NCBI RefSeq assembly: GCF_001402915.1
Contig: NZ_CP012945.1
Coordinates: 940,001 to 1,004,000, forward strand
DNA from: Devosia sp. A16
GTDB taxonomy: Bacteria; Pseudomonadota; Alphaproteobacteria; Rhizobiales; Devosiaceae
DNA length: 64,000 nt
Reading direction: 5' to 3'
Shown: piece after piece, positions 17,142-25,805 of the stretch
Layout of the letters: each line of letters opens with the position of its first letter
Numbering within the stretch: the first letter of the stretch is position 1
Program-made: the position numbers and the translations under genes
The notes under the pieces: generated by a model
Seen by the model: the letters and a program-made list of their open reading frames with translations, nothing else
The model's database searches: none
Told to the model about the DNA's origin: nothing

Positions 17142-18134
17142 TCAGTTCGCGCCACGCGAACCCGGGATCGATTTGTTGACCTCGAGCACGGCCGCTGCAT
17201 TTTCCTGCGTCACCATATACGGCCCGACGCTGATCACGCCCGACGGGGCCATCTTGTACTTGTTGTACATCAGCGGGATCATCACCCCGTAATAGCCCTG
17301 CAGGAACGGCTGCTGGTCGGAAGCAAAGCTCATTTCGCCGGCGGCCACGGCCTCGAGCACGGCATTGCCGAGATCCATGGTGCCGAGGTCGACGGCCCGA
17401 CCGGTGGCGCGCACCTGCTTGACCGATTCCAGCGCATCGACGCCCACCGCCACGCCCAGCGTCACGATGCCGTCGATGGTCTGGTCCTGCATCAGCATGG
17501 CGCTGACCGCGGCCTGCACCTTCTGGCTGTTGCCGATATCTTCGGAGGCGAGGATCACCATCTTGGCCTTGCCGCCGGCTTCGGTGACCGCGTCGATATA
17601 GCCCTGGCAGCGCTGCTCCAGCACCGGATTGGCGGCGATCTGGTTGATGCAGAGACCGTTCTTGACGCCCTTGCCGACGGCGATTTTGCCACCCTGGTAG
17701 CCCATCTGGTAGCTGTCTTCGCCGATGAAGCCGATGGCGCCGAGCTCCTTGTACTTGGCGCCGCCCGAATTGATGATGATGACAGGGATGCCTTCCGCGG
17801 CAGCCTGCTTGATCAGCGGCTCGGTCGGCTCGGGAAAGAAGTTGCCCACCGCGATGGCCGCGGGTTTGCGGGCGATCGCCGCCTCGAACATCTTGGTGTA
17901 GACGGGGACGATGTCGTTGAAATCGGCCGGCGCGGTCCACTGCGTCTTGACGCCGTAATCCTTGGTCGCCTGGTCGAAGCCCTGCTGCACGGCGCCCCAG
18001 AACGGATCCGAGCTCGGCCCGCCCAGCATGATGATCACGTCTTCCTGCGCCACGGCAGCGACCGGCGCCGCGGCAGCCAGGCCAATGCCAACTATGGCGG
18101 CGAGCGCCAGCGCGCCCAGTTTCTTCAACTTCAT
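17142..18134 (-). CDS. Sugar-binding periplasmic protein (ribose/autoinducer family)
   Basis: 330 residues with a Sec signal peptide, MKLKKLGALALAAIVGIGLA followed by a site near AVAQ. The mature chain is a Peripla_BP_4-type two-lobe binding protein (VIIMLGGPSSDPFWGAVQQGFDQA; PVIIINSGG; DQQPFLQGYYGV). GAGGAC just before the ATG supports the start; an earlier in-frame ATG is less likely. First gene of a CUT2 transporter operon. The ligand is unknown; a pentose or related polyol is plausible. Confidence 0.92.
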   Translation of the reverse strand: MKLKKLGALALAAIVGIGLAAAAPVAAVAQEDVIIMLGGPSSDPFWGAVQQGFDQATKDYGVKTQWTAPADFNDIVPVYTKMFEAAIARKPAAIAVGNFFPEPTEPLIKQAAAEGIPVIIINSGGAKYKELGAIGFIGEDSYQMGYQGGKIAVGKGVKNGLCINQIAANPVLEQRCQGYIDAVTEAGGKAKMVILASEDIGNSQKVQAAVSAMLMQDQTIDGIVTLGVAVGVDALESVKQVRATGRAVDLGTMDLGNAVLEAVAAGEMSFASDQQPFLQGYYGVMIPLMYNKYKMAPSGVISVGPYMVTQENAAAVLEVNKSIPGSRGAN

Positions 18135-18219
18135 GATGTCCTCCCCAATGGCGGCGGCCCGCATCCTCCCGACGCGCGCCTGCCGCGAGGCGCTCATATG
18201 CGCCTTCGCCATCACGACT

Positions 18220-18240
18220 ATTATGTATTATGTATTATGT
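18220..18240. repeat. Three tandem copies of a 7-bp unit (attatgt)
   Basis: Exact attatgt x3 in an AT-rich patch between the SGNH gene stop and the binding-protein start, in an otherwise GC-rich region. On the minus strand it reads as overlapping cataat hexamers, which could serve as -10 elements for the transporter operon. Confidence 0.55.
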
Positions 18241-18248
18241 AAAGTCGC

Positions 18249-18899
18249 TCAGCGCAGGTTTCGCATCGCGAGGATGGCGCGCACCTCGCCGGCCAGCGCC
18301 CTGCCGAGGATGTCGTGCGAGGCTTCATCCATATGAATGCCGTCTATGCCGGCGCGCACCACCTTGTTGGCGTCGAAATGGAAGCACCCGGTACGGTGGG
18401 CCACCTGCTCGAGATAGTGCGCATGGTCGCGGCAGCGCTGGTGGCCGATGCCCCACATTGCCGGCTCGGCATCTTCGGTGATCGCCGGGGGCGTCACCAC
18501 CAGCACTTCGGGCGGATGCTCCACCATGGCGAAGTGCCCCTTGATCATCTGGATCAGCGTCAGCATGCCGCGCGCCGAGTTGTAGGCGGTGATCGACAAC
18601 TGGTCCTTGAAGTCGTTGGTGCCCAGCATGACGATCAGCAGGTCCATCGGCGCGTGCGATTCGAGGATCGGGATCAGCGTGCGCGAGCCGTTCTTGTGCA
18701 CCCCCTCGATCGGATCGTCGAACACCGTGGTGCGGCCGCTGAGCCCCTCCTCGACGATCCAGGCGTCCGGCCCGAGTTCCCGCCCCATCACGTTGGCCCA
18801 GCGCCGCGCCGGCACGATCCGGTCCGGCGTCTGCGCGATGTTGGCGAAGGGCGGGCAGCCCCAGGTATTGGAGTCGCCGAAGCAGACGATGGTAGGCAT
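18249..18899 (-). CDS. SGNH/GDSL-type hydrolase (esterase)
   Basis: 216 residues. Block I is CFGDSNTWG with the nucleophile Ser, block III is MLGTNDFKD, and block V is DGIHMDEASHD with catalytic Asp and His. No signal peptide, so cytoplasmic. The family includes arylesterases and carbohydrate acetylesterases; next to a sugar transporter, removal of acetyl or acyl groups from an imported sugar is a reasonable guess. The gene sits between the transporter operon and a divergent FadR-type regulator. Confidence 0.88.
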   Translation of the reverse strand: MPTIVCFGDSNTWGCPPFANIAQTPDRIVPARRWANVMGRELGPDAWIVEEGLSGRTTVFDDPIEGVHKNGSRTLIPILESHAPMDLLIVMLGTNDFKDQLSITAYNSARGMLTLIQMIKGHFAMVEHPPEVLVVTPPAITEDAEPAMWGIGHQRCRDHAHYLEQVAHRTGCFHFDANKVVRAGIDGIHMDEASHDILGRALAGEVRAILAMRNLR

Positions 18900-18954
18900 G
18901 AAAACACTTCCCCAGGTCGGCGACGCGGCGGCATTGCCTTGGCGACGCAGCCTG

Positions 18955-18971
18955 AGGTATAAATCCTACCT
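18955..18971. promoter_or_regulatory. Candidate GntR/FadR-type operator
   Basis: Inverted repeat AGGTA-N7-TACCT in the 149-base divergent spacer between the SGNH hydrolase and the FadR-type regulator genes. Its position allows control of both directions, including autoregulation. Prediction from symmetry and location only. Confidence 0.45.
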
Positions 18972-19048
18972 AATCAGAATGACAACCGGGTGGATTCGCC
19001 AAGTCGGGCGGGCCGGCCCGGCGAAACGCCGTTGGAAAGACCGCTCGC

Positions 19049-19789
19049 GTGACCGTCTATCGCCGCCCGGATCCGATCCCCTTGCGCCACTCGGCCGTCT
19101 CCCCGGCCGGTGGGCTGGCGGCGGTCAAGCATGAGCCGGACGATCTCAACCGGCTGGTGGCGCGCCAGATCTTCCAGGCTATCGCCTCCGGCCATTTCCC
19201 GGTCGGCAGCATCCTTCCCAACGAGCACCAGCTCAGCGCCGAACTCGGTGTCAGCCGCACCGCGCTGCGCGAAGCGATCAAGGGGCTGGCGTCCAGGGGC
19301 CTCGTCGAAACCCGTCGCAAGCGCGGCACCCTGGTGCTCCATCGCAGCCGCTGGGACATGCTGAACGCCGAGGTGATCGCCTGGTCGCGCAAGCTCGGCT
19401 CGGCGCGGGTCAGCGAAGAGCTCTGGACGGCTATCGCCAGTACCCAGCCGGCCATGGCCGCCGAAGCCGCTGGCCGCCGCCATGCCGGACGCGTCGGGGA
19501 AGCGGTGCGCAGCCTCGCCGCCGCCGGCACGCCGGAAGCGCGGCGCAGCGGGTTCGCGGCGCTGCTGCTCGAAATCGCCAATGCCAGCGGCAACCGCTTC
19601 CTCACCTCATTCACCGCCGCCTGCGTCGGCAGCCTCCTCACCGACGACGCCGCCTTCCTCGATCGCCTCGTCGCGACCGTCGACATGACGGCGCTCGAGC
19701 GGCTGGCGCCCCTGCTCACCGCCGGCAATGGCGAAGCTGCCGCCGACCTGCTGCGCCGCGCACTGCTCCGCGAAACGATCTCGGCTTAG
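19049..19789 (+). CDS. FadR-subfamily GntR transcriptional regulator
   Basis: 246 residues, GTG start. Winged HTH at about residues 30-95 (QIFQAIASGHFPVGSILP; LSAELGVSRTALREAIKGLASRGLVETRRKRGT), then an all-helical FadR-type effector domain. Similar proteins regulate sugar-acid and galactonate use. It is transcribed away from the SGNH hydrolase and RbsABC-type genes, which it probably controls through the site at 18955-18971. Confidence 0.87.
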   Translation: MTVYRRPDPIPLRHSAVSPAGGLAAVKHEPDDLNRLVARQIFQAIASGHFPVGSILPNEHQLSAELGVSRTALREAIKGLASRGLVETRRKRGTLVLHRSRWDMLNAEVIAWSRKLGSARVSEELWTAIASTQPAMAAEAAGRRHAGRVGEAVRSLAAAGTPEARRSGFAALLLEIANASGNRFLTSFTAACVGSLLTDDAAFLDRLVATVDMTALERLAPLLTAGNGEAAADLLRRALLRETISA

Positions 19790-19852
19790 AGCCACAGGTA
19801 ATAGGATTGCGCCGCCGTTTTGGCTGAGCCCGGCCCCTGCCCACCCACCGGC

Positions 19853-19931
19853 TGTCATCCCAGCGAAAGCTGGGACCCAACTATCGGCTGGCGCGAGCGG
19901 TGAAATGGGTCCCGGCTTTCGCCGGGATGAC
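19853..19931. repeat. Intergenic palindromic repeat, family C
   Basis: Arms gtcatcccagcgaaagctggga and gtcccggctttcgccgggatgac enclose a short variable loop. Other copies lie at about 53868, 57295 and 59326. Located between the FadR-type regulator and xdhC. Confidence 0.75.
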
Positions 19932-20027
19932 ATCGCGGTTGGTTCGACCATCGGCGAAGAAGCCCAGGGGCAGTGCGCTTCACTCGCAGATGTTCTACTC
20001 TCCCACGAAACCCTTCCGGAGGAGCGC

Positions 20028-21017
20028 ATGCTGGCCAAAGCCGAGCAGGTCGACGATCTGGCGCCCGCCGCCTTTGCGGGTCTGGATCGCGAACTTGCGC
20101 CCTTCGTCTTCCTCGCTCGTGCGCAGGCCCTCGGCATTCCCGGTGCCCTCGTCACGTTGTCGGCGATCGATGGCGGCGCGCCCAAGGCGCTCGGCACCCA
20201 TATGGCGGTGCTCGCCGATGGCCGGCATCTCGGCCATGTCTCGGGCGGCTGCGTCGAGCCGGCGATTGCCGCCGAGTTCGCGCCGCTGATTGCGAGCGGC
20301 GAGGACCAGACCTTCCGCTTCGGCCGCGGCTCGCGCTTCATCGATATCCGCTTTCCCTGCGGCGGCGGCGTCGACCTGATGCTGCACGCGCAACCGAAGG
20401 CCGCGTTGCTCGCCGAAGCCATCGCCCGCTTCGAGCGGCGCGCGGCCTTCGCCATCGCCTTCGACCCTGCACGCTCCACCGCCGCGATCACCGACAGCCC
20501 GGCCGCCACTGGCTGGGACGACGGCGTATTCGTCCGCCGCTACCAGCCTCGCACCCGACTGCTGCTGATCGGCCGTGGCCCCGAATTCGAGGTGATGGCC
20601 CGGGTCAGCGCCGCCGCCGAGTTCGACCTGCGGCTCGCCACCCCCGACGAGAGCTCTGCCCAGGCCCTCGCGGCGCTGAACGTGCCGATCGAAATCCTCA
20701 CCACCCCAGCCCAACCGTTCGAGCTGCCGATCGACCCCTGGACGGCGACCGTGCTGCTGTTCCACGAACACGAGTGGGAAAACGCCATCCTCGCCCGCGC
20801 CGCGGTGGCGGATGGCTTTTACGTCGGGGCGCTCGGCAGCGTCAAAACCCACGGCCTGCGCCGCGCCCGCCTCGCCGCCATGGGCCTGCCGCAAGCCGCC
20901 ATCGACCGCATCCACGGCCCGATCGGCTTGATCGACCGGGCTCGCGACCCCGGCATTCTGGCGCTCTCCGTCCTCGCCCAGATCTCGGCCAGCCGCGCCC
21001 AGCTCGACCGTGCCTGA
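20028..21017 (+). CDS. XdhC/CoxI family molybdenum-enzyme maturation factor
   Basis: 329 residues. N-terminal XdhC/CoxI domain (ALVTLSAIDGGAPKALGTHMAV; VSGGCVEPAIAAEF with the conserved Cys) and C-terminal Rossmann-type domain (FYVGALGSVKTHGLRRARL; IHGPIGLIDRARDPGILALSVLAQI). Family members insert sulfurated molybdenum cofactor into xanthine dehydrogenase-type enzymes. GGAGGAGC directly before the ATG fixes the start. It faces the molybdenum hydroxylase genes at 21889-25495 and overlaps the MobA-like gene by eight bases. Confidence 0.9.
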   Translation: MLAKAEQVDDLAPAAFAGLDRELAPFVFLARAQALGIPGALVTLSAIDGGAPKALGTHMAVLADGRHLGHVSGGCVEPAIAAEFAPLIASGEDQTFRFGRGSRFIDIRFPCGGGVDLMLHAQPKAALLAEAIARFERRAAFAIAFDPARSTAAITDSPAATGWDDGVFVRRYQPRTRLLLIGRGPEFEVMARVSAAAEFDLRLATPDESSAQALAALNVPIEILTTPAQPFELPIDPWTATVLLFHEHEWENAILARAAVADGFYVGALGSVKTHGLRRARLAAMGLPQAAIDRIHGPIGLIDRARDPGILALSVLAQISASRAQLDRA

Positions 21018-21573
21018 CCGCACCGCCGCCCTCGTCCTCGCGGCTGGCCTCTCGACCCGCTTCGGCGGCGACAAGCTGCTGCACCCCTATGCGGGCAAAC
21101 CGCTGGCCGCGTATGTCGCCGATACGCTCGCGCCCATGCCGTTCGGCTGGCGCATCGCCATCGTGCCGCCGGCGCCGTCGCCACGAAGGGCGCTGTTCGC
21201 CGAACGCGGCTTCGAGCTGGTCACCAATTCCGAACCGCGGGAAGGCATGGGGTCGTCCCTGGCGCTCGGCGCGCAACATGCGATGGAGCTGGGTGCCACC
21301 GCGCTGCTGGTCTGCCTCGCCGACATGCCCAACGTTACCGGCGCGCACCTGACGGCGTTGCTTGCCGCCTGCGGTGATGGCGACGCGGTGGCCACCGGTT
21401 TCGAAGGTTCACGCGGACCGCCAGTGGTGTTCAGCAGTCGGCTGTTCCCCGAGCTCGCGGCAATCTCCGGCGACCGTGGCGCGAAGCACCTGCTCGCCGG
21501 CGCCACACTCATTGAGGCGCCACCTGGTCTGCCGCGGGATTTCGACACGCGCGGGGATTTCGACGAGCAATGA
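21010..21573 (+). CDS. MobA/MocA-like molybdenum cofactor nucleotidyltransferase
   Basis: 187 residues, GTG start overlapping the XdhC gene. The NTP-transferase signature LVLAAGLSTRFGGDKLL is at the N-terminus, with EGMGSSLALGAQ, CLADMPNV and SRGPPVVFS following, as in CTP:molybdopterin cytidylyltransferases. The product probably forms molybdopterin cytosine dinucleotide, the cofactor form used by PaoABC- and CO dehydrogenase-type enzymes, and hands it to XdhC for the enzyme encoded opposite. Confidence 0.88.
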   Translation: MPDRTAALVLAAGLSTRFGGDKLLHPYAGKPLAAYVADTLAPMPFGWRIAIVPPAPSPRRALFAERGFELVTNSEPREGMGSSLALGAQHAMELGATALLVCLADMPNVTGAHLTALLAACGDGDAVATGFEGSRGPPVVFSSRLFPELAAISGDRGAKHLLAGATLIEAPPGLPRDFDTRGDFDEQ

Positions 21574-21888
21574 GGCACCGGTGCGCTTGGCGCCCCTCAC
21601 CCCGCGGCAAGGCTTCCGGCCTTGCCGCCGCCCTTTCCCCAGAGGGGCGAGGGGACGCACCTTGCACCGGCAGTGCCACAACGCCCCTCGCCCCTTTGGG
21701 GAGAGGGCTGGGGTGAGGGGCGCCAAGCGCACAGACCCTTCGCTCCCCTCCCCCTTGAGGGGAGGGGTGGGGGGTGGGGGTGGTGAGGCGGGCATAGTGC
21801 TGACTGCACCACCCCCTCCCTCGGTCCCTCCCCTCAAGGGGGAGGGAAGCGATCGCATCGAGCATCGCGGCCCCTGCAAGTGCCGCCC
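21574..21888. repeat. Repeat-filled convergent intergenic region, family D/B units
   Basis: 315 bases between two convergent genes made of nested inverted repeats: gcgcttggcgcccctcacccc at the left faces ggggtgaggggcgccaagcgc at about 21712-21733, and a second unit runs from about 21748 to 21846. Probably serves as a bidirectional terminator. No coding sequence seen. Confidence 0.7.
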
Positions 21889-24024
21889 CTACCCCGGCAA
21901 CCCCGGCAACAGCTTCGCCAGCGTGATCGGAAAATCCCGTACCCGCACCCCTGTGGCATTGTACACCGCGTTGGCCACCGATCCCCCGGTGCCGCCGGCC
22001 CCCAGTTCGCCGATCCCCTTCACCCCAAGGTGGTTGGCCTTGTCGTCGAAATCCTCGAGCATGATGGCGTCGATCGCGGGGATATCGGCGTGGGTCGGGA
22101 TCAGGTACTCGGCGAAGTCCCCATTCACCCAATGACCATGGCGGGGATCGAGCGCGCCCGCTTCCTGCAGCGCGGCGCTGACGCCCCAGATCATCCCGCC
22201 GATCAGCTGCGACCGCGCCGTCTTGGCGTTGAGGATCCGTCCGGCGGCGAACACCCCGAGCATGCGCCTCAATCGCACTTCGCCGGTATCGACATCCACC
22301 CCGACCTCGGCGAACGAGGCGCCATAGGTGTATTGCGCGTGGGTGCGGTAGTTCGGGTCCTCGGAATTATCCAGCGTCTTGCCGGTTTCCTCGATCCCCT
22401 CGGGGAAATGCCGGCGCACTTCGGCGAAGATGTCGTTGTATCCCGTCCCCGCCACGAGGGCGATTCGCGCCCGCAGTGCGGCGCAGGCCCGGTCGGCGGC
22501 GACGGTGGTGTTCGCCGCGCCCCACGAGCCACCGGCGCCGTTGCCCTTGGGGTGTTTGGTGTGGGCCAGCTCCACCTTGATCTGACTCATCGGCACGCCC
22601 AGCGCTTCGGCCACCACCTGCGCCACGATCGTGTAGGTGCCGGTGCCGATATCGGTCATGTCGGAGCGGACGATCACCAATCCATCCGGATCGATCCGCA
22701 CCAGTACTTCGGCCGACGTCTGGTAGTGCCCGCGCATCGACGAGGCGACGCCATAGCCGACGAGCCAGCGGCCGTCCCGACGGCTTGCCGGTTTCGTCGG
22801 CCGGTCGCGCCAGCCGAACTGCTCGGCCCCTTCGCGCAGGCAATCGGCCAGCCGTCGCCCGCTCAGCGGCAGCCGCTTGTCCGGATCGATATAGGTGTCG
22901 TTGCGGAGCCGCAGCTCGACCGGGTCGATGCCGAGCTTGTCGGCCAGCTCGTCCATCGCCGATTCCAGCACCATCAGCCCGGGCAACTCGCCCGGACCGC
23001 GCACCGGCTCGCCCGGCTGCACATCGAGCGCCTGGTGCGCCTGCCGGGTCAGCCGGTTGGGGGCGGCATAGAGGGCTTTGCCCACCGCCGAGACGCCTTC
23101 GTCCCAGGCGTCGTCTGTGCGCACCTGGATCAGCGCATCATGGCCGAGGGCGGTCAGCCGCCCGTCCGGCGTCGCGGCGAGCCGCACCCGGCTGATCGAA
23201 GCCGGCCGGTGCCCGACGAGCGTGAAAACCTGCCGCCGGGTCAGCATCAGCTTCACCGGCTGCTTGAGCGCCATCGTCGCCATCGAGGCCAGCACCGCTT
23301 CGCAATGCAGCACGATCTTCGAGCCGAAGCCGCCGCCGACATAGGCGCTGTCGATGCTGATCAGGCTCGGATCGATGCGGAGCGTCTTGCCCAGCCCGGT
23401 GGCCAGCTGGTTGACCATCTGCGCCGTCAGGAAGAGATGCAGGCTCCCGTCCCGCCAGTCGGCGATACAGGCGTGCAACTCCATCGGCTGCGAGAAATGG
23501 TAAGGCGTGCTGTAGGTCTCCTCGACCGTCACCGGCCCCTCTCGCATCGCCGCGTCGATATCGCCTGCCCGCGAGGGCCGCCGCCAGTCGAGATCCGGTC
23601 CGAACCCGCCGAGCGCAAACGCCCCGGGTTCGACCTCGTACTCGACGTCGATCAGCCCGGCCGCCGCCCGCGCCTCTTCAAAGCTCTCCGCCACCACCAG
23701 GGCGATCGGCTTGCCGTAATAGTCGATGCGGTCGCTGGCGAGTTCGGGCCGGGTCCGGTCCATCATGTCGCCTTCGATGCCCTCGGCCGGCCCCTGCTCG
23801 GGCGCATTCTCATGCGTCCACACCAGTCGCACCCCCGGCGCCGCCTGTGCGGCGGCGATATCGATCCGCGCCACCCGACCCTTGCCGATGCCGGCGCCGA
23901 GGATGAAGCCATGGAGCGTCGGCCCGGCCTCCTGCCGTTCGGCCGAATAGGCGGCAAGTCCGGTGACCTTGATCGGCCCGTCGGTGCGGCTGATCGGTTG
24001 GCCGATAACCCCCTGCCCGATCAT
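21889..24024 (-). CDS. Molybdopterin-binding subunit of PaoABC/xanthine dehydrogenase family
   Basis: 711 residues, the large subunit of a molybdenum hydroxylase. Visible landmarks are [14 protein letters not shown] at the start, [39 protein letters not shown] and the active-site Glu region [20 protein letters not shown] at the C-terminus. It oxidises aldehydes or N-heterocycles with water as oxygen donor. Overlaps the FAD-subunit gene by four bases. Typical length for PaoC-type subunits (about 730). Substrate unknown. Confidence 0.92.
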   Translation of the reverse strand: MIGQGVIGQPISRTDGPIKVTGLAAYSAERQEAGPTLHGFILGAGIGKGRVARIDIAAAQAAPGVRLVWTHENAPEQGPAEGIEGDMMDRTRPELASDRIDYYGKPIALVVAESFEEARAAAGLIDVEYEVEPGAFALGGFGPDLDWRRPSRAGDIDAAMREGPVTVEETYSTPYHFSQPMELHACIADWRDGSLHLFLTAQMVNQLATGLGKTLRIDPSLISIDSAYVGGGFGSKIVLHCEAVLASMATMALKQPVKLMLTRRQVFTLVGHRPASISRVRLAATPDGRLTALGHDALIQVRTDDAWDEGVSAVGKALYAAPNRLTRQAHQALDVQPGEPVRGPGELPGLMVLESAMDELADKLGIDPVELRLRNDTYIDPDKRLPLSGRRLADCLREGAEQFGWRDRPTKPASRRDGRWLVGYGVASSMRGHYQTSAEVLVRIDPDGLVIVRSDMTDIGTGTYTIVAQVVAEALGVPMSQIKVELAHTKHPKGNGAGGSWGAANTTVAADRACAALRARIALVAGTGYNDIFAEVRRHFPEGIEETGKTLDNSEDPNYRTHAQYTYGASFAEVGVDVDTGEVRLRRMLGVFAAGRILNAKTARSQLIGGMIWGVSAALQEAGALDPRHGHWVNGDFAEYLIPTHADIPAIDAIMLEDFDDKANHLGVKGIGELGAGGTGGSVANAVYNATGVRVRDFPITLAKLLPGLPG

Positions 24025-24974
24025 CGCGCCGCCTCCGTCGCCTGCGCCAGCGTCGCCTTCAGCGTCCGCCGCGCCAGCGGCAGCTTGTAGGCATTGTCTT
24101 GGGTTGGCGTCGCACCTGCCAGCGCCAGGTCCGCGGCATGGTCGGCGTCCGCTCCCCCTTCCGCCGCCGTGACCCGCCAGGGCTTTGGCGCCAGCCCGCC
24201 AAAGGCCAGCCGCACGATCTGCCCCTCACGCGCCACCAGCGCCACCGTGACATTGGCGAAGGCATAGGAGGCCCGCTCGCGCACCTTGCGGTAGAGCTGC
24301 ACCCCGCCGACCGGCGCGGGCAGCGTTATCGCGGTGATCAATTCACCCGGTTCGAGCGCCGTCTCGACATCCGGCATGTCCCCCGGCAGCCGATGAAACT
24401 CGGCAATCGGAATCGACCGTGACCGCCCGCCCTTACCGACTGTCTCGACCGTTGCGTCGAGCGCCCGAAGCGCCACGCACATGTCCGAGGGGTGGCTGGC
24501 GATGCAGGCATTGCTCACCCCGAGCACCGCGAGGTTGTGCGAGAGGCCGCCAATGGCCGCGCAGCCCGAGCCCGGGCGCCGCTTATTGCAGGGCATGTCG
24601 GTATTGTAGAAATACGGGCACCGCGTGCGCTGCATCAGGTTGCCCGCCGTGGTCGCCTTGTTGCGCAGCTGCCCCGACGCGCCCGAGACCAGCGCCCGCG
24701 CCAGCACCGCGTAGTCGCGCCGCACCCGCCGGTCCGCCGCCAGGTCGGCATTGCGCACCAGGGCGCCGATCCGCAGGCCGCCCTCCGCCGTCGGCTCGAT
24801 CGTATCGAGCCCGAGCCGGTTGACGTCGATCAGATGCTCAGGCGCTTCGATTCCGAGCTTCATCAGGTCGAGGAGATTGGTGCCGCCGGCAATGAACCGT
24901 GCTCCCGGCCTTGCTGCCGCGGCCTCCACCGCCTCGGCCGCGCTCGCCACCCGCTGGTAGCTGAACGGCTTCAT
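24021..24974 (-). CDS. FAD-binding subunit, PaoB-like, with extra Fe-S cysteines
   Basis: 317 residues of the xanthine dehydrogenase medium-subunit family: [13 protein letters not shown] (FAD pyrophosphate site) and [19 protein letters not shown]. Immediately after comes a Cys-rich insert, [27 protein letters not shown], which in PaoB-type subunits binds an additional [4Fe-4S] cluster. This separates the enzyme from ordinary xanthine dehydrogenase or CO dehydrogenase. Start at 24974 overlaps the 2Fe-2S subunit stop (ATGA). Confidence 0.9.
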   Translation of the reverse strand: MKPFSYQRVASAAEAVEAAAARPGARFIAGGTNLLDLMKLGIEAPEHLIDVNRLGLDTIEPTAEGGLRIGALVRNADLAADRRVRRDYAVLARALVSGASGQLRNKATTAGNLMQRTRCPYFYNTDMPCNKRRPGSGCAAIGGLSHNLAVLGVSNACIASHPSDMCVALRALDATVETVGKGGRSRSIPIAEFHRLPGDMPDVETALEPGELITAITLPAPVGGVQLYRKVRERASYAFANVTVALVAREGQIVRLAFGGLAPKPWRVTAAEGGADADHAADLALAGATPTQDNAYKLPLARRTLKATLAQATEAAR

Positions 24975-25495
24975 GCGCCCTCTCCCAGATAGTCGCGGAT
25001 CGCGGCGATGATGTTGGGATAGGCGGCGCAGCGGCAGAGATTGCCGCTCATCCGCTCGCGAATTTCTGCGTCGCTCAGCGGGATCGGCGCGTCGAGATCG
25101 CCGGTGACATGGCTCGGCACCCCGGCCCCGATTTCTTCGATCACCGCCAGCGACGAGAGGATCTGCCCCGGCGTGCAATAGCCGCACTGGAAGCCGTCAT
25201 GTTCGACAAACGCCGCCTGCATCGGATGCAGCGCCTCGGGCGTCCCCAGCCCTTCGATGGTCGAAATGGCGTCGCCCTCATGCATCACCGCGAGGCTCAG
25301 GCAGCTGTTGATGCGCCGCCCGTTCACCAGCACCGTACAGGCCCCACACTGCCCCTGGTCGCAGCCCTTCTTGGTGCCGGTGAGCGTGAGGTGCTCGCGC
25401 AACGCATCGAGCAGGGTGACCCGCGGATCGAGCATAAGCGTATGGGTTTCGCCGTTGACGCTCAGCGTCACCGGCAAGCGAGGCGTTGCAGACAT
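24971..25495 (-). CDS. (2Fe-2S)-binding subunit, PaoA-like
   Basis: 174 residues. The plant-type ferredoxin domain has [22 protein letters not shown]; the second cluster domain has [12 protein letters not shown] and [14 protein letters not shown]. The order of genes (2Fe-2S, FAD, Mo) matches paoABC. The chosen start, [12 protein letters not shown], leaves no Tat leader, unlike Escherichia coli PaoA, so the complex is probably cytoplasmic. Sequence upstream is a family A repeat, not a leader. Confidence 0.9.
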   Translation of the reverse strand: MSATPRLPVTLSVNGETHTLMLDPRVTLLDALREHLTLTGTKKGCDQGQCGACTVLVNGRRINSCLSLAVMHEGDAISTIEGLGTPEALHPMQAAFVEHDGFQCGYCTPGQILSSLAVIEEIGAGVPSHVTGDLDAPIPLSDAEIRERMSGNLCRCAAYPNIIAAIRDYLGEGA

Positions 25496-25564
25496 GGATT
25501 TCCCCCTCGAGAAAAGTGGGATGAAGGTAGAGCGGTTTTGGGAAAAAGCCAGTGGCAAGCACCG

Positions 25565-25712
25565 GCCTCTCAGTAATCCTCCCCCGCGTGGCGGGGGAGG
25601 GGGACCGCCGAAGGCGGTGGAGGGGGCGGCAAGACTCTCAGGCCTGGGCTCCCCCCTCCACCAGCTTCGCTGGTCCCCCTCCCCCGCCACGCGGGGGAGG
25701 ATCACCGCACCG
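25565..25712. repeat. Intergenic palindromic repeat, family A
   Basis: Arms taatcctcccccgcgtggcggggg and ccccgccacgcgggggaggatcac with inner arms ccgccgaaggcggtggaggggg and cccctccaccagcttcgctgg. Near-identical to the copy at 35213-35349, including the 'ggcaagactct' loop. Confidence 0.78.
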
Positions 25713-25725
25713 CCGGCGCACACGA

Positions 25726-25760
25726 TGTAGTTTCACAAACATCGATGTTGCAAAACTACA
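25726..25760 (+). promoter_or_regulatory. Candidate RpiR-type operator upstream of the amino-sugar operon
   Basis: Outer 8-bp perfect arms TGTAGTTT (25726-25733) and AAACTACA (25753-25760) surround a perfect 12-bp palindrome AACATCGATGTT (25738-25749). It lies 46 bases upstream of the DUF5107 start. TGTA...TACA dyads resemble sites of RpiR-family proteins such as HexR, and an RpiR-type HTH protein is encoded in the downstream operon. Not tested. Confidence 0.55.
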
Positions 25761-25805
25761 GGCGCCGTGTACTTTCGCCGCGCTTGCACGACCGGGGAGG
25801 CGCCA

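Larger units (their letters stand above)
25496..25805. other. Divergent intergenic region with family A repeat and dyad
   Basis: 310 bases between the molybdenum hydroxylase operon (minus) and the DUF5107 operon (plus). It contains a full family A repeat (about 25565-25712) and the complex dyad at 25726-25760. No gene is seen. Confidence 0.7.

Noticed and set aside
21880-24090. Open frame antisense to the molybdopterin-binding subunit
   Set aside because: Mirrors the real gene frame in GC-rich codons; no domain can be recognised.
25565-25712. Repeats considered as a CRISPR array
   Set aside because: They are single inverted repeats, not regularly spaced direct repeats with unique spacers, and no cas genes are present.
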